Below are positions 1 through 13,216 of a DNA stretch of 64,000 bases, one piece after another. Each line of letters opens with the position of its first letter. Within the stretch, counting starts at the first letter, position 1. The translations under genes were made by a program, and so were the position numbers. The stretch is from Durusdinium trenchii (lineage: Eukaryota; Sar; Dinophyceae; Suessiales; Symbiodiniaceae): NCBI GenBank assembly GCA_963970005.1, contig CAXAMN010026728.1, positions 580,495 through 644,494 on the forward strand, given 5' to 3'. Below the pieces are notes generated by a model. The model made no database searches. It was not told the DNA's origin and worked only from the letters and a program-made list of their open reading frames with translations.

Positions 1-285
1 TTCTATCCCTTGGGGGTCGGCGGCTGCAGGCGGTAGCCTGGTAAATAGATTGTCCAAACATGGTCAACCGAGCTCCAGGTTTTCACCCACTGCCATGTCT
101 TCCAACCCACGGAACCACCCTTCGAGAGTTGGTGATTCTATGTGATTCTTAGAGTTAATTCTTAGTGGTGGGGGATTCTACTCATTTCCACATCCTGCCA
201 CAGCTATAAAGTCAATCATAGATAGATAGTCTTCAGGTGCCAGGTTTCCGGCTTTGAGGTTTCCACCGAGACTGAACCTTCTCGC

Positions 286-3200
286 CTTGCTCAGGGCATC
301 GTAGACCTGGAGGATCTCCTGAGCCGCTTCCGCGCCCAGCTCCGAAGCGACTCCGGCCCCTATCACGAGCTGTTCCCGTCGGCGCCGGACACCGAAAGCA
401 CACGTCCGGGGAGGCCGACCGGTCCGTGGGATGATTTCCTTTCGGCTCGCTGCGCAACGGCAACGTTGCGCTGGTGCCGGTGCTGTCGGGTCGGGTCGTC
501 GTCTCATCGGTCCTCGGGCTTGGAATACAAATCCTCAGGATTGGCATCCTCGTTGTTCACGCCATCTTCCTCTCCACCAGTGATCCTGGAGCCAAACAAA
601 TGGTCCACTCCCCCGCTTCACGAGCATGTCCTGGAAGAGGTCCAAGGGTACCGAGGCTCAATTCTTTTTTTTTTACAGAACAGGTTCAATACATTTTCAT
701 TCGGGGATCGAGGCGTTCTTCTTGCTTCTCCAGTGAAAAAGCCTCCGTGGATGGACAGAAAGCCATGTCCGTTCACGTGGGTCCAAAAGTGACTCGCAGG
801 CTGGTGCTCTGTCTGTGGCTCCCGGCCCCAGCTCCATCTCCAGGCCGCAGTTGAACTTCGCCATGCGCTCCAAGTACTTCACCTCAGTGGCGATGACGGA
901 TGAAATTGCGTGGGGGCGGGGTGGAGCAGCTGGTTTTCTTTTTTGGAACCAAGTAACAGTCACCCTGCCCATGTTGAAACTGCACAGGAGGAATCCATCC
1001 ACGGCCTGTGTGGCAGGCAGACCGGGGCCCGTCTGAGCGCCAAACGCAAATCTCGATGTTCTCTTCCAACGGCTCCTGGCGCGACGTCGCAGTCGTGCGG
1101 TCAACGATCGCTTGTTGCAGACTGTTCGGTTCAACCTCAGATCAGGTAAGAAACACCAAGGGAAGTCAAGGATTTGGGTGGCGGATTGAATGTGGCTTCC
1201 ATGGCCGTCGTGGTGAGCCTTCCGAAAGCGGTCGCCACTTCACTCGGAGAGACCAGGGCCTCGACAGAACCCCGTCCTCGGAAAGGTCCAGCATGTGGGA
1301 AGAGAAGAGAGGCTCACCCTGCTGCTCGAAAAAGCGCTCCTGGGCACCGCAAAATGGGCCAGGCGTTTGTTTAAGCAGGTGTTTTGTTCCCGTGTGGTGG
1401 GCGAACCTTTGCATCTGGACATATCTTCAAATCTTTCATGTAAAACATATGGCAAAAGGGATTCTTCATTGGTTCCTTTGTGGATCGCCCTCTTGCGACG
1501 GGTACGACGTCTTCCTGTTGGAGACACTCACTTCGATCTCGGTGACCAACGGGTTGGCCGCATGGGTCGCTGCGGGTCGCCGCGGCGCACGGAGCGTCGT
1601 CGTCTTTTCGGAGTCCGCGGGCCGGGCGGTCCGGCTCTTGGGCGTTTTTGGTCGATCTCTCGCCGGAAAAAGGGCTGAGACTGGGCCAACTGCCGCATCT
1701 CTTGACGTTGGTGCCATTGAATTGAATAGTATCTTCTGCTTGAGGAGTGTTCGTTTGGACTTCCACTTTCACCGGGAGAGAAAGAACCCACCGGTCCGGC
1801 TCGAGCTGCCAAGGACTGTTGCCTCGCCGGGTCTACGGCCGCGCCAACGGGTCGTCGAGACGGGCCGCGCGTGTCACGAGACGAAGGGACGCAGTGCCTC
1901 GACACAGGAGACCAAGGTATGGTAGTCACCTGAGAGCAGCGTTGGACTGTCTCGTGTGTTGGACACGGCAGCTGGGACATCGGTGTAGACCAGGTCACCA
2001 GTGGAGGGTTGACCACTGGGTGGAAGAGAAACAGGAGCAACAGCAGCAGTGACCAGGTGAGGTGACCAGGTGAGACCCGGATTTGGCATGGACTTACCCA
2101 GTGGAATCATAGGCAGAAAAGGATGTAAACATCTGAAGCTCTTCCAAGGTCACACTTACCACCAGCAATGGCCTTCTCGTCATTCATGCGCTTGTTGTCG
2201 CGCGACATCTTGAAGCACAACCAGCCTCCATGTTCGTGATCCACCCAATGCTCCCAGCAGTACTGCCAGAGGCACACGAACTTCTCCACATAAATGGGAT
2301 CCTTCGTGGCCTCGTAGAGCAGCGAAGCCGTTGCGATGGACTCTCCTTGCACCCAGAAATACTTCTCTTCATCACCTGAGGATTTGCTTCATGGTCAGAA
2401 CAAACAAACGAACGACTCTCCCCAATAGAAAAGAACACACATGTCAGTCACCACGCGCACGCATTTCTCTAAAGAACACACCAAAATCTGACATGACATC
2501 CTTTCCCTCTCCCCAACCCCCCCCGGCCCCCCCCCCCCAGTCCCCCCCCCCCCCCCAGGTCAACTGGAGCGTCCGACACCGAACGTGTTGGTGAACTGCG
2601 TTGGTCACCGCGTCGTCCGAGTCACACCAGGTGCGATCGGGGCCAAAGCCATAGACCAAGCCCCCGAAGACTGGATCCCAGGACAAGGTCCAAGCTCCAT
2701 CGAAGAGCTCCTTGGCACGATTCACCTGAGGTGAGGGGAGGTGAGGCGAAAGAAAGAAGTGAGGGCGGAGGGAGGGGCTGGAGGACATTCCGTTTTCTCT
2801 TTTTTTGGAAAGAACAGACATCCCCTTCAATCCATACATCCGAGGACCCTCTCAGGGTCTTTTGTTTCTGTTTTTTTGTTGTTCATCCGTTTGACGTCCT
2901 AGTCGCCATCCAAAACTTGGGTCGATGACGATGAATATTCAGCAAATTCTTGGCCCATTCGATCTGATGTCCCGGCTGAAAGCCCCAGGGGCGATAGATG
3001 TTGGAGGGGTCGTTCTTGTTGTAGTCCTGGGATGAAAACAAGGTGAAGACACGAAGACAAAGCTTTTTCAGGCTACTAGGGTCTCCTGGCCTTATTACTA
3101 GGAGCAAGGACGCTACTAGGGGCTCCTGGCATCATAGCAACTTTTTCCAAGTATTTATACCGGGTCGAAAGATGACAGAAACAACACCTCAGAGTGAAAG

Positions 3201-6200
3201 AAAAGAACAAAAGAAAGAAACCACCTGAAGTTCCCACATCGATCAGGACTCCCAATCGATCTCGAAATCGACGGTGTAGTGCTCCCACACGAAGCCACCT
3301 CCCTTGGCCGCCAACGTCGAGGCAAACGTCTCGGCCAGGACCTCCGCGCGGTCCAAGTAGCGCACGTCTCCCGTGGCTTCCTCGACGAGGTGACGGCGGA
3401 ATGGGCACGGGCGAGGTGACGGCGTTGGGCACCGGGAGAGAGGAAGAAAACCATGAAATAAAGAAAGACCCACGACTCTTCCTGCAAATATGTCCAGCAA
3501 ATGCTCTGGGTGTGAAATTTAATGGGTAGGCTGCTCCACTTCCATGTGTGTTGGAGGGAGGGTAGATTCCCTTTAGATCTCTCTTTCCTGTTCTCAAAAT
3601 TTCATCAAACGATTATGGCCATCGCTCTTAGGTTGGAGGCCATTCCTATTAGGTTTCTTTCATGCTCAGAAGGCATCTTTGGAAGAACCATGAAGAACCC
3701 CAAAAACACTGACCCCACCAGTGTCAAGCTTCAAAGGCCGCAATCAGCGCTTCACACATGTGCATGTTGGAGTTTTGTCCCCGGTAGCTGTTGTCCACCA
3801 CGCCTTCTGCGCTGATGGTATCCAAATAGGCGCCCTTCTCCGGCAACCAAAACTTCCGCTCGAGCATGTCAAAGACTCGAGCGACCTCTGCGTTGCTGTC
3901 CGTCACGCCCGCAGTTCGAGCAGCGGCATGAGCAGCCAAAACGAAGGCATAGCCATAGGCTTGTTCCACCATGTCTTTGGGCTTGTGCTTCTCCACGGTA
4001 AAGGCATAGCTTTGCTTCTCCGGCACATAATGAACCTTTTCCAGGTACTCCAAGCCATGCTTACCGATCTTCAAGAGCTCCGGATCCTTCAACAGCTTCC
4101 CGGCCAGCATGAAGTTGATGACCATCCGCGCACTGGACACGATCTGCCGGAAGTCTTCGTTGAACTTGGTGCCATCGATTCGAAAGCTCTGAAAGAAGCC
4201 GCCACTGGGATCCAAGGCCCTCACCTTGTAGAAGGCGATGATGTCAGCGATGTGCTGAAGCAAAAAGTCCTTGCTGAAGAAACTGTCCGGCTTCTTTGGC
4301 TTTTTGGAAGGACGCTCCATGCTGCGGAGAGAGGATATAGAGTGGTTTGGTCTCTCCTATGTCCTATATACCTATAGCGTTTTCACTACCCTTCGTCTAG
4401 GGCTCAAAACTCCTCAAGGAGATTCAACGTTTCAATCTTGGATCCGCCCATGTGTTGATGCACAAAGGCCAAGGGGCCCTCGTTTTAGGCTTTTGACCAG
4501 CTAGGACTTGGACAGCGTTATGGTCATGGTGCATGCTCTGGGAGCAAAAATTCACGGAGAGACGAGGCAGAAATAAGCAGAATCTTTGCGTTTGGCTCGT
4601 GCTTCGGTACTTTCATCATCCTAGGCATCGTGTGCTTTCAACCACCACACGTGTCCCTCATCTCCTGTTGAACATGGTAACCTTGGAAGCCTGCAGCATT
4701 TCGTCTCCCCGTGCCCCCCCAAGCACAAGCGCAAGCAGCCAAGCTTCGACCCCCCCAAAAACCCCCAAACGAGATCCGGTGAAACCCTCCGTGCGCCCGG
4801 ACATTGGCTTCCATAAGGCCGTCGAACCATGGCAAGAGCTTCTTGGCACAGTGGTCCTGCCACGGACTGGGAAAAGAACACATGGCCAACATGAGATCCA
4901 TCACATGAGATAGAAAAAACCTTATGATCAGAACATGAGATCCATCATGCTCATGGCACACACACACACACACATTTTCCTTTCTCTCTTTGTCTTCAGA
5001 ACATGACCTTGACCGGTTCTGGATCTTCCAACCTTGGGAAACAGTGAAGACATGGGAACTGATGAACCCTCACAGTGAAGGCCCACATGGGAACTGAGCT
5101 CTTCCGAGCTCTTCACGCCCCGTCGCCAGCGCTTCAGCGCCCCAGCGCCCCCAGCGCCCCTCGCCCCTCTCCGTGTGCAGGATCACGGGCACACCGTACT
5201 GTTCGGCCACCGCGCGGACGTGGTACCTGACAGGTCTATGAAGACTCCCAATTTGCATTGTCACTTTCTTCCTGTTTGGGTTCCCCCGAAAACGTCTCTG
5301 TTTTTCTCTACCCTGTCGACCCCTCAAAGGTGAATCCCGGATCCCGGATCCCACTCCCACGGAGGCCACGCTCCCGAGACGGCGCCCGCGATGGCCGCGT
5401 GGAATTGGGTGTTGTCCAAGCCCTTTCCCGCGTAGAACCTCGGACCGCCCGGTCGGTCAGACCGACCCGGTCGGACGGGGCGTACGATGCGATCCGGGCG
5501 AGGTACGACGTGACGTACGGCGTACACGTCCATGGTCAGCGCGTGCAACCGGGGGAAAGGGATTCATGGATGCCAGAACCAGGAGTCACAAAGGGGTGCC
5601 TATTGCCACTCACTTAGGGACTAAACACCACCCCTTTGTGACCCCTGGAACAGGAAATGGATTGACTCTTGATCAAGAACAAGAACCCCTTCCCCCAAGG
5701 ACATTGGAGTAACACCTATAGTTGAACGTCAAAAGGTGCTCCCACCACGTCCACGTCCACGAGGACCTTGAGACACCACGTCCACCTCCCCGTCTCCGGG
5801 CTTCTGCACTGAGCTCCACCCGCCGAGAACTGGATCATGATGGGAGCCTCAGCGGCGACCGGGGTGGCGGGTGGGGCAACCAGTGGCACCAAATGGGTGG
5901 AGGAAGATCCGGCGAGAGGTCTTGGTAGAGGTCTCTTTTTACAGAAGCCGGTAGTTGTCTTCCCAAAAGGCGCATGGTCTCCTCGTCTTTTTCGGTCACC
6001 TAAAGACACCTGGGGACGCCTAGTGACCTCAGCGAAAGAAATCCTTATTCTTTAAAAACTCTTCTTTCAATTCCCTCATCCTTTTCACCTCTTCTCTCTG
6101 ACATGTTTCTCCTTTCTTCTTTTCTCTTTTTCTTTGGACCCTCCAGAACCTTTTAATTACTCTTCCCCCTTTTTTTTTTTCTTTCTTTCTTTCTTCTTTC

Positions 6201-6806
6201 CTCCACAGTCTCAATAGAGCACTTCATCCTCTGGGTCTTCCTGACATCCATCTTCCTGGCCGCCTCGATGCAAGCGTTGATCGAGGAGCTGGACACGCCT
6301 CCGTGGCCGCGGACGAAGCGCAGGTGCGAAGCGGCAGCGGCAGCCGCTGGCGCTCCGCTCGGAGATCGTAGCGGCATAGCGTTGTTCGGGGTGTCAGGGG
6401 GTTGCTGAGGTAGAAGAGGCAAGCCCTGCAACAGCTGTTGTAGGATTGGTGGCTGCCCCAGGATGGCTCAAACCCAAACCACGACTCTGCCGAATCCGCC
6501 GTGGCACAATTCACGGCGGGGATGGCATAGCCGTTCTCCTTCGCATGGTTCAGCAGGTCCTTCAAGGCCTCGTACGAGCGAGCGTCTGCCGCAACCGGTT
6601 TGGACGCTTTTTTAGGGTCTTGTCACTAGAAAGCCTTCTATAGCATCCAAACTGTACCTTGAACATCCTTGGAACTCGAACATCTACACAACAACTGGCC
6701 ACTTGCTTCATCCTTGTACCATTCATCCCCACATCGCATGCCGCATTCCGTTGCTTCATCGCCCCCATCCCTCGCCTGGCCCGTCACCACGCCCGGGTGC
6801 ACGGTC
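286..6806 (-). CDS. FBA: Class II fructose-1,6-bisphosphate aldolase, 12 exons, both ends missing
   Basis: This enzyme cleaves fructose-1,6-bisphosphate to DHAP and glyceraldehyde-3-phosphate using a divalent metal. Exons in transcript order: 6806-6776, 6568-6508, 6298-6246, 5847-5810, 5438-5370, 5226-5172, 4856-4803, 1339-1277, 1075-1046, 882-827, 585-513, 318-286. All phases join. Landmarks in order are HPGVVTGQ, HAKENGYAIPAVNC, SSSINACIEAARKMD, APIMIQFSAGGAQ, FYAGKGLDNT, QYGVPVILHTDHCAKKLLPW (metal-binding DH), LFSSHMLDLSE, LEMELGITGGEEDGVNNE and DLYSKPEEILQVYDALSK. These match the yeast/bacterial class II enzyme in order without a gap. Donors are six GT, three GC and three GA; all acceptors are AG|G. 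The C-terminal third (GNVHGVY region onward) lies beyond the left edge. The first exon, and any plastid transit peptide, was not found upstream of 6806. The intron 4802-1340 contains a second complete gene. Family identity is very secure; compartment is unknown. Confidence 0.95.
1874..4320 (-). CDS. AGE (N-acylglucosamine 2-epimerase) family sugar isomerase/epimerase, complete, 6 exons
   Basis: Exons 4320-3733, 3380-3252, 3026-2907, 2725-2626, 2375-2154 and 1929-1874 join in phase from an ATG (MERPSKKPKK) to a TGA. They give 404 residues, the usual length for this alpha/alpha-barrel family (GlcNAc 2-epimerase, renin-binding protein, mannose isomerase/YihS). Family landmarks in order: DFRQIVSSARMV (about residue 58), AAFEATGDVRYLDRA at the first junction, GGGFVWEHY, IYRPWGFQPGHQIEWAK, FGGLVYGFGPD, CDEEKYFWVQGESI, WEHWVDHEHGGW, and GKCDYHTLVSCVEAL at the C-terminus. 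The conserved histidines of WEHY, PGHQIEW and DYHT are present. Donors are GA, GA, GC, GT and GT. No signal peptide is seen. The exact substrate cannot be told from sequence. The whole gene sits inside one intron of the aldolase gene on the same strand; it has its own start and stop, so it is a nested gene rather than an inserted domain. Confidence 0.92.
3065..3140. repeat. Dispersed repeat of the tactaggagcaag type
   Basis: Contains CCTTATTACTAGGAGCAAGG and CTACTAGGGGCTCCTGGC, the two words that recur across the window. This copy lies in an intron of the AGE-family gene. Confidence 0.8.
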
Positions 6807-8044
6807 CTGGAGCATCCCGAGCGGAGGCAAGTCGTATCACCACGGTGGCTCTCTACGGATCTGTTTGGCATCAGAGATGGAGCTGAAGTCCAGTCTCCAT
6901 CTCTACCGCAAAAAAGACATCACCAGAACGCGACGAGGGCCGGGGCAAGAACGGAGCCTTACGAACGGAGCGATCGGACGCGACGAACGGGGCTCATTCC
7001 CGTGACGAACGGTATCAGTGGATCTCTCACTGTCTGTTCGGACACCACAAGGTCAGGGCGTGCGATTGGCAGAGGCACCACAAGCGCAAAGGATGAAGTT
7101 TAAAAGCACATCAAAGCACACACACTTACACGCACGTGAATATTAAAATCCCCCTGCTTTGAACATCTCTCTTCCCGAAAGTGAAGCAGTGTTTCAATGC
7201 CACTTGACTTTCCGGTGTTTCCATGAAACACGTTTTTCCATGCGCCGCGCGACTGCAACTGCGACGGTGTCTGGGCACTCCAGGCTTGGGCATCTTGGGG
7301 AAGACGCCCAGCGGCGCTTCGCTGCGCGAGAGCACCGGGAACCTCGCGCAGCGAGGTCTTCGCGCGCAGCGCGCAGCGCGCGACCGAGAAGACACCGGTG
7401 CTTTTGGAGATACCGGTGCGGTGCTCCAAGAATTCCGTGGTGAAGATTCGGTGAAGAGTTCCGCGCGGATGGAATGTTTGGAACCTTGAGAAACAAGAAG
7501 CTACGAACGGGGCTGGTCGTTCGTTTCGGGGCTGGTCGCTTCGCCCCCGAACGGACCATCCCGTTCCTCATCTCCCGACCATCGCCTCTTCTCATCAATC
7601 GCCTCAAGCATGGTGCCAATGGGAAGGGACCTTCCTAGGAACGTCTCCACACAACATCTTCTATTTCTAGCCGGACTGTTTTTCTAAGTTCATTTCGAAC
7701 CATCTCTGTTTCTAAAGACTCTAGAGTCACAATCACGATCCCAAAGGCCTCATGATCTCTTAGAAGGACTCTGAAGAACAAAGACTCATGTTCCGACTTC
7801 AAAGGCCGGACCACCGTTCCAGCGCTTTCTGGCCTGCGCTTTCCGGGAGGTTCGCATGGAGCGGCGGCAGGCCAAGGCACCCAACCTGGCTCCAGCCGAG
7901 CCCCAAAACGCGAGCAAAACGGCTACTAGGAGCAAGAACGCTACTAGGGGCTCCTGGCCTTACTACTAGGAACAAATAGCTACTAAGAACAAAGGGCACC
8001 GCTACTAGGAGCACAACGGCTTTTGCAAGAAAGGCTTTGGGCAC
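6807..8044. other. Upstream flank of the aldolase gene, no assignable gene
   Basis: The missing first exon(s) of the aldolase should lie in this stretch or beyond it. The minus strand at 7230-7420 reads as an Arg/Ala/Ser-rich segment that could be a transit-peptide exon, but nothing decides it. The region 7380-7240 is very GC-rich, with repeated GCGCAGCGCGC runs. Positions 7920-8030 hold a dispersed tactaggagcaag-type repeat. Confidence 0.35.
7920..8030. repeat. Dispersed repeat of the tactaggagcaag type
   Basis: Holds several successive CTACTAGGAGCA and CTACTAAGAACAAAG units around GGCTCCTGGCCTTACTAC. Confidence 0.8.
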
Positions 8045-8149
8045 AGCTCGACCTTCAGTGCCAATGTCGTCTCACTCAACACCACTCAACATCCACCATG
8101 AACATCATGAATATGATTTTCCACCAACAAGCAGTGCATTCCAAAGCAC

Positions 8150-10490
8150 CGATTCGGCTCCGACCGATTCGGATCTAGAGCTTTTGACCCGGCTCCAACA
8201 CAGCTTTCCCTCCGCATGCCACGTGAAGCCAAGCCAGGGCGACGCCAAGCCGCTGCTCAACTTCATCAGGGTCTCGGAAAGATTCCGCGCTCACAAGAAT
8301 GATTTGGTTCCTAGATTTCTTTTTTGGGACACTTGTAGCTTTACTATAGTAGCTTCTTTTTTTCGAAAGATTTCGGAGTTCAACAGAAACACTCAATTGG
8401 CCATCCATGGAAGTTTTTTGTTCTCACAAGATGTTTCTGGCTTTATTTGTTCAATCCACTTGCAGGTTTTCCGCATGCCTTCTTCCTTTTCCGCATGGTC
8501 TCCGGTTCACGTCCGTCTCTCCTCTTCCGCCTCTCCGGTTGGTCACCGGCCCCACCACCTTTGGCCCCTGGTCCCCGGACGGGACCCTGCCGCGCTTCAT
8601 CGCCCTGCCCGGGTTGGGTGGTGCGGGCCGCGAGGGCCTGGCGCGCGATGGGAGATCAGTCTTCGGACACCTTGACGTTGGGAAGATTGCTGCCTTGGCA
8701 AACCTTCCAAGATCAAGAAAGGACAAGGTTGAGCTGGTTTTGTAGTCTATACAAGTATCATCCTTTGCAAAAAAACACTTCGTGTGAGACAAAGAACTGG
8801 TTGGTCTTTGGTGAAAACACAATCACATCAATGATGTATCGACATTTTCATACCTATTTTCAGTGGCATTCTGTCTCTGTGGATCAACATGACGACCCGC
8901 TCGCGTCTCCCTCTCCACTCCTTTGGAGCCTGGGCAGTGGGGGTCACCTGGGCGCGGCGGAGAGCGTCATTGGTGTCCGGCAGGGCTTCGAGCAAGAGCT
9001 GAAGGGTCGGAGAAACTCGACAGACTGGGCTCCTGGCATTACTATAGTAGCATTCTTAAATCCACATCCACCATACTAGCTTCTTGTTACTACGTTCGTA
9101 AGGCACCTGTTACTATACTGACTGCATTCCGACTCGAGCCCGAATCGAACTCCTTCGTCTTCGGGCAGGCATTTTCCGGGGATCCAGAAAGGGGGGGGGA
9201 ACAGCAGAACGCGAAGACGGTGGATTGACCGTGGCTCCCGGGCTGCCACGTTGGTGAAGGCCACAGCACTCATCGCCTTGGAGCTGCTGTGGCGTCCACG
9301 TGCTCTACCCGGCCATCGGGTGGGCCGGAATCAGATGTGGAGAATCTGATCTGGGTGGGTGATTCTTCTTGGAATGCTTGAGAAGAATGCTACCATTCAA
9401 AGCGCTTAACAGCAAAACAGTAAATCATTGTGAATCAAATTGAATCAAGATAATTGTCTGTTAATCAATGGCAACTCTTGAGCTGCCCATTGCTCCTTGC
9501 ACAGTGAAGACTGGCACGGGCTACTCCTTCTGGCATTTCCTACACTTCCGGACTCCCAGAACGAGCAGTTTGAAACGCTCAAAGGGTGTCGGATCGTCAG
9601 TGAGACGTGGCGAACAGGTTCCTCGTTCCGTCGCGCCGAAGACCGTCTCACCCTTCTCGAAAACAGCGGCATGCTCTGGCGCCAACCCCTACTGGCCTCT
9701 TAGTGCTCAAACCAATGTGGCCTTGTCTGCCATGCCTCTGTATAAACCTAATCAAGCACGGCTGAGCTCCTGGCCATGTCGAGATAGGCGGAAATGGGAA
9801 ATGCGTGAAGCGGAACCGAGTTGCTCTGTGCGAAGCTTCGAACTTCAGCCAACTGCGGATTCGACCAAGGGATACCAAGAGATAGGAAGAAAGGTAGGGC
9901 AAATCTGCACCAAAATGGCCGTTTCTCCAAGATCCTTTTAAAACAAACCAAGTGGGTTCGTTCTATCTATCTATCTGTCTATCGTTCATAAGTCACTGAC
10001 ACAAAGAAAGGACCGATGAAGTCGACCGAACCATGAACCGGCTCACCCGTCCGGCTCACCCGTTCGGCGCCGCGGCGAGAGAATCGGCGCCATCGTCTCT
10101 TTTCGCTTCAGAAGCCACGCAGGGTGGGTCCCTGGAAGTTCAGATGCTCTGCGATCTTCTGCAATTCCTGGGATCGGCGCCGCTTTTGAACACCAACGCG
10201 GGGGTTTTTCGATTGGTTCACGGTCGCATGGGATGGGCATGTCTGGATGGATCTTCGTGGGGTGAAGGACCGTCACAGCGTTTCGGACCGTCTCCAAGGC
10301 GTGAAACTTCGAATAGATCAAAACAGGACTTCGCCTGCGATTTCCCCAAGTTTTTCATTCACATCCTTCCCAATCCTTCCCTTCTTCAATGGTTGGATCT
10401 CCACCTCTGGAAGTTCCCCGTGTGTGGCACGGAAGGCCTCGCGGCAGGTCACCATCTTCTTCAGAGCGCGAGCTGCTGAGATGCCAACGC
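8150..10490 (-). other. Cluster of unassigned exon-like segments
   Basis: Several short open stretches have protein-like composition on the minus strand. Examples are 8290-8175 (reads RDPDEVEQRLGVALAWLHV), 9665-9535 (reads FERFKLLVLGVRKCRKCQK), 9850-9755, 10200-10115 (reads RSQELQKIAEHLNFQGPTL), 10310-10250 (reads HALETVRNAVTVLHPTKIHP) and 10470-10385 (reads MVTCREAFRATHGELPEVEI). They share the strand and GC-rich style of the certain exons and probably belong to one or two spliced genes. I recognise no family and could not chain them by phase. The plus strand at 8530-8690 also reads well, so the strand is not certain for every piece. Confidence 0.35.
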
Positions 10491-13215
10491 CTCAGGCAAG
10501 TTCTGGTGTTCTCTTCATGGGTGCAAAAACGGGTGAAACATAGTTTCAAAGACTGAGTGCTTCAGTGCTGGTGCTCCCCAAACCACGGTAGATCTTCTGC
10601 ACTAAGAGCAATCCCTTCCACTAAAATCTAACTCTTCCCTGACCTGGACCATTAGACCATATTAGACAAGGGGTTCTGTCAAAGCCAAGCTTCTTTGACC
10701 TCGTGGGCAGTCCTGCAGACAAGGAGGCTGAAAACCCACTCTTAGGCATTTTCTCTGTGGTCTTTAGCACTCAAATCACCAACCTATGCAGCCTATCAAA
10801 CCACTGTTTCTACGACCATTCTATGGGCCTGGCCACGGTTTCCACGACCGTCCACACCGTCCTTGCTGATCTCTTGATCTTCGAGTCTCACCTGCCGTCG
10901 ACGCCGTCGGAGTGGGACATTCTCGGGTGATGGAACGTTGCCCAACAAATGGGCGATGGAAGGATCAAGGGCTTGACCTTCAAATCGCCCAAATCCAAGT
11001 GAGCTTTCAGAGTCAGAGTCGTTCAGGCATTCTGACATCTGAGACTCACCAGCTCCTGCGCCAGCCACCCTCCCAGCCAGCCACCCCTGTCTCCGCGTTT
11101 CGCCGGTTCCCGCACCCTCAGCGCTTCAATGGCTTCGCCGTGACCCGCCGGGGCGACCTGCCACAGACCTGACCCGAACGGAGGACTGACCGGAGGAGGT
11201 TGGAGGTCTCTCTGTCCGGACGTGGTGCAATTCGATGTAGGACATAGATGTGTTCTTCGGATTTGAGTGTGAGGTTGTGCTTGTGATCGCGGAATTCGTG
11301 AAGGCGAAGTCTTTTGTTTGGCGGATGCTCGCGCTTGGAAGGCAGTCACGGTCCTTCGTGCGGACCGGATCTGACCTTTTCGACCTTCGTCGACCGAACT
11401 TCGTCCGTAGCGCCGAGCCACTTCGGACCGCGGCCAAGCGCACGTCCACCGACTCATCCTGGCCGAAAAGCACCCGTCGCGTCTGGGAGGGCGTCTGGAG
11501 GAAGACTGGTGGGAGAGGCGATCACGACACCAGCGGGCAACAAACAGCCCGTTCGAACGCCAGGATGCAAGTTGCTCGGAGGCCATCGCTAGTAGGTTGG
11601 AGCAAGGAGAGCTCGCAGAAATTCCCATTGCTTTCATTTGCTTTCAAAAGTTGATGGGTCAAAAAAGGACATCTGGCACTGGGCTGTCGGATGCAAACAG
11701 CTCCGAACAGGGTATTGGACTTGGCCACGCAAGCTTTTGCTCCAAACACACCGGGGAACGGCACGAGTTGGGAAATTGCACCATCCTTTTTTTCAAGCTG
11801 CCCACGACTCCAACAACTCCATGGCACGACTCGTGACACCGCCTGCATCATGGGGAGCAATGCGTGGATGGCAGTCCCACAGCCCTTGCCTGGCACCGAG
11901 CTTACCCTGCTTATTCAAGCACAAGCCGAAGCTGCTAACCGATTTCCCCGGCATGTCTTGTCCACCATCTGAATGCCTGGCAACAAACACAATTAAAAAC
12001 CACCACGGAAACATCTGAAATACCTATGATATATACCATTCAAACGACATCAAACAACCCTTAAGCACCTGTGGATTTCCCTTCTCCCCTTGTTGCTTCA
12101 GCGGCGCCTGCCACGCGAGGGATCGCCTGCACCGCCGACTTTCGCACCAGCGGGTCCTGCGAGTTGCGGGGCGGGGCGATGGGACCACTTCGCACCTGGA
12201 ACCTGGGGGACAAACCGGTGGTTTCACGTGGGAATTTATAGGGAGTTATTACTACTATACCCTAGGGGGGGGCTCCAGTCGTACCCCCTTTCAGAAGGCA
12301 TGACTGGACCCTCCTGGCACCCACCTCAAACAGCTTCGAAACGAAGGTACGACTGGAGCCCGTACGGGATATACTTGTCCTTTGAATGGTCCTTGCCAAC
12401 GTGTGGAGGTTTCTTGAAGTGACTTGCTTCAGTACCACTTTAGTTCCATCTGATAGGCACCGCTCCCAAAGCTAGACTCAGAACGAACACATATTTCTCT
12501 ACTATCAAGTTCAGCGATTGCAAGTAATACATGGGCTTTTTTCCCCAAACCATCCCCCCCAAAACAACACCTCCATCTTGGGACTTCCTGTTTTCGCCAG
12601 GCCCACGCCGACCTCGCGCACCCCTCCGGACCTTTTTCCTCCCCCGCCGACCGTCGCCCACAGCGACGTCAGGCGCCCAGCGCGCGGAGCGCTGCGGCGG
12701 CCGCCAGCTGCTCGGCGTCCTAAGTGAGTGGATGTTCTGGGCACCCCGACTCCCTCCATGGATAGCACCCCTTTCTGACTGCTGGTACTTTATAGTATTT
12801 CAAACAAAATAGCCTGTTGGTTTGAAGTTTCAGTCAGACCATCAATTTCCAGTAGCCCTTTCAAGGCCAACGAGATCGATCGACCCAATGTCCACCGGGT
12901 CCTTCTTCTTCGCGGCCGCTGCGCCGCTGAAGCTTTGCTCCAAGGGCATCACCTGGCAGCTGGGCGCCGCATGTGAAACAGTCAGGAAGGCATGTGAAAC
13001 CTTCATATATGGTGATCCGATTCTTCAGAAGATGGGTCACATTCTTCAGATGACTCTTGAATACCTAGAACTGACCTTCTCTTAGGGATGTGATCCAAGA
13101 AGAGGTCACTTCTCCACCAAGCTCGGGTCTTGAGGTACGCACTCAAGATCCCACTAGTTAAACATTTTGATGCTTCCTTCCTGAACAAAAACAACTCATG
13201 GAACGAGGATGAACC
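10491..13215. other. Long low-density stretch with few exon candidates
   Basis: Mostly intron-like or intergenic sequence. Weak minus-strand candidates are 12968-12890 (reads VMPLEQSFSGAAAAKKKDP) and 12720-12675 (reads AEQLAAAAALRALGA). The segment 11290-11560 is open in several frames on both strands and is rich in CG dinucleotides; no frame is convincing. Positions 12230-12420 contain AT-rich sequence followed by a run of G and a degenerate direct repeat around the word tacgactgga. Confidence 0.3.
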
Positions 13216-13216
13216 A

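Noticed and set aside
1-285. Possible last aldolase exon (GNVHGVY region) at the left edge
   Set aside because: No frame in 1-285 on the minus strand shows the expected sequence; the exon must lie outside the window.
8530-8700. Good-looking plus-strand reading (VTGPTTFGPWSPDGTLPRFI)
   Set aside because: No splice structure or family supports it, and all certain genes are on the minus strand; kept only as uncertainty in the unassigned cluster.
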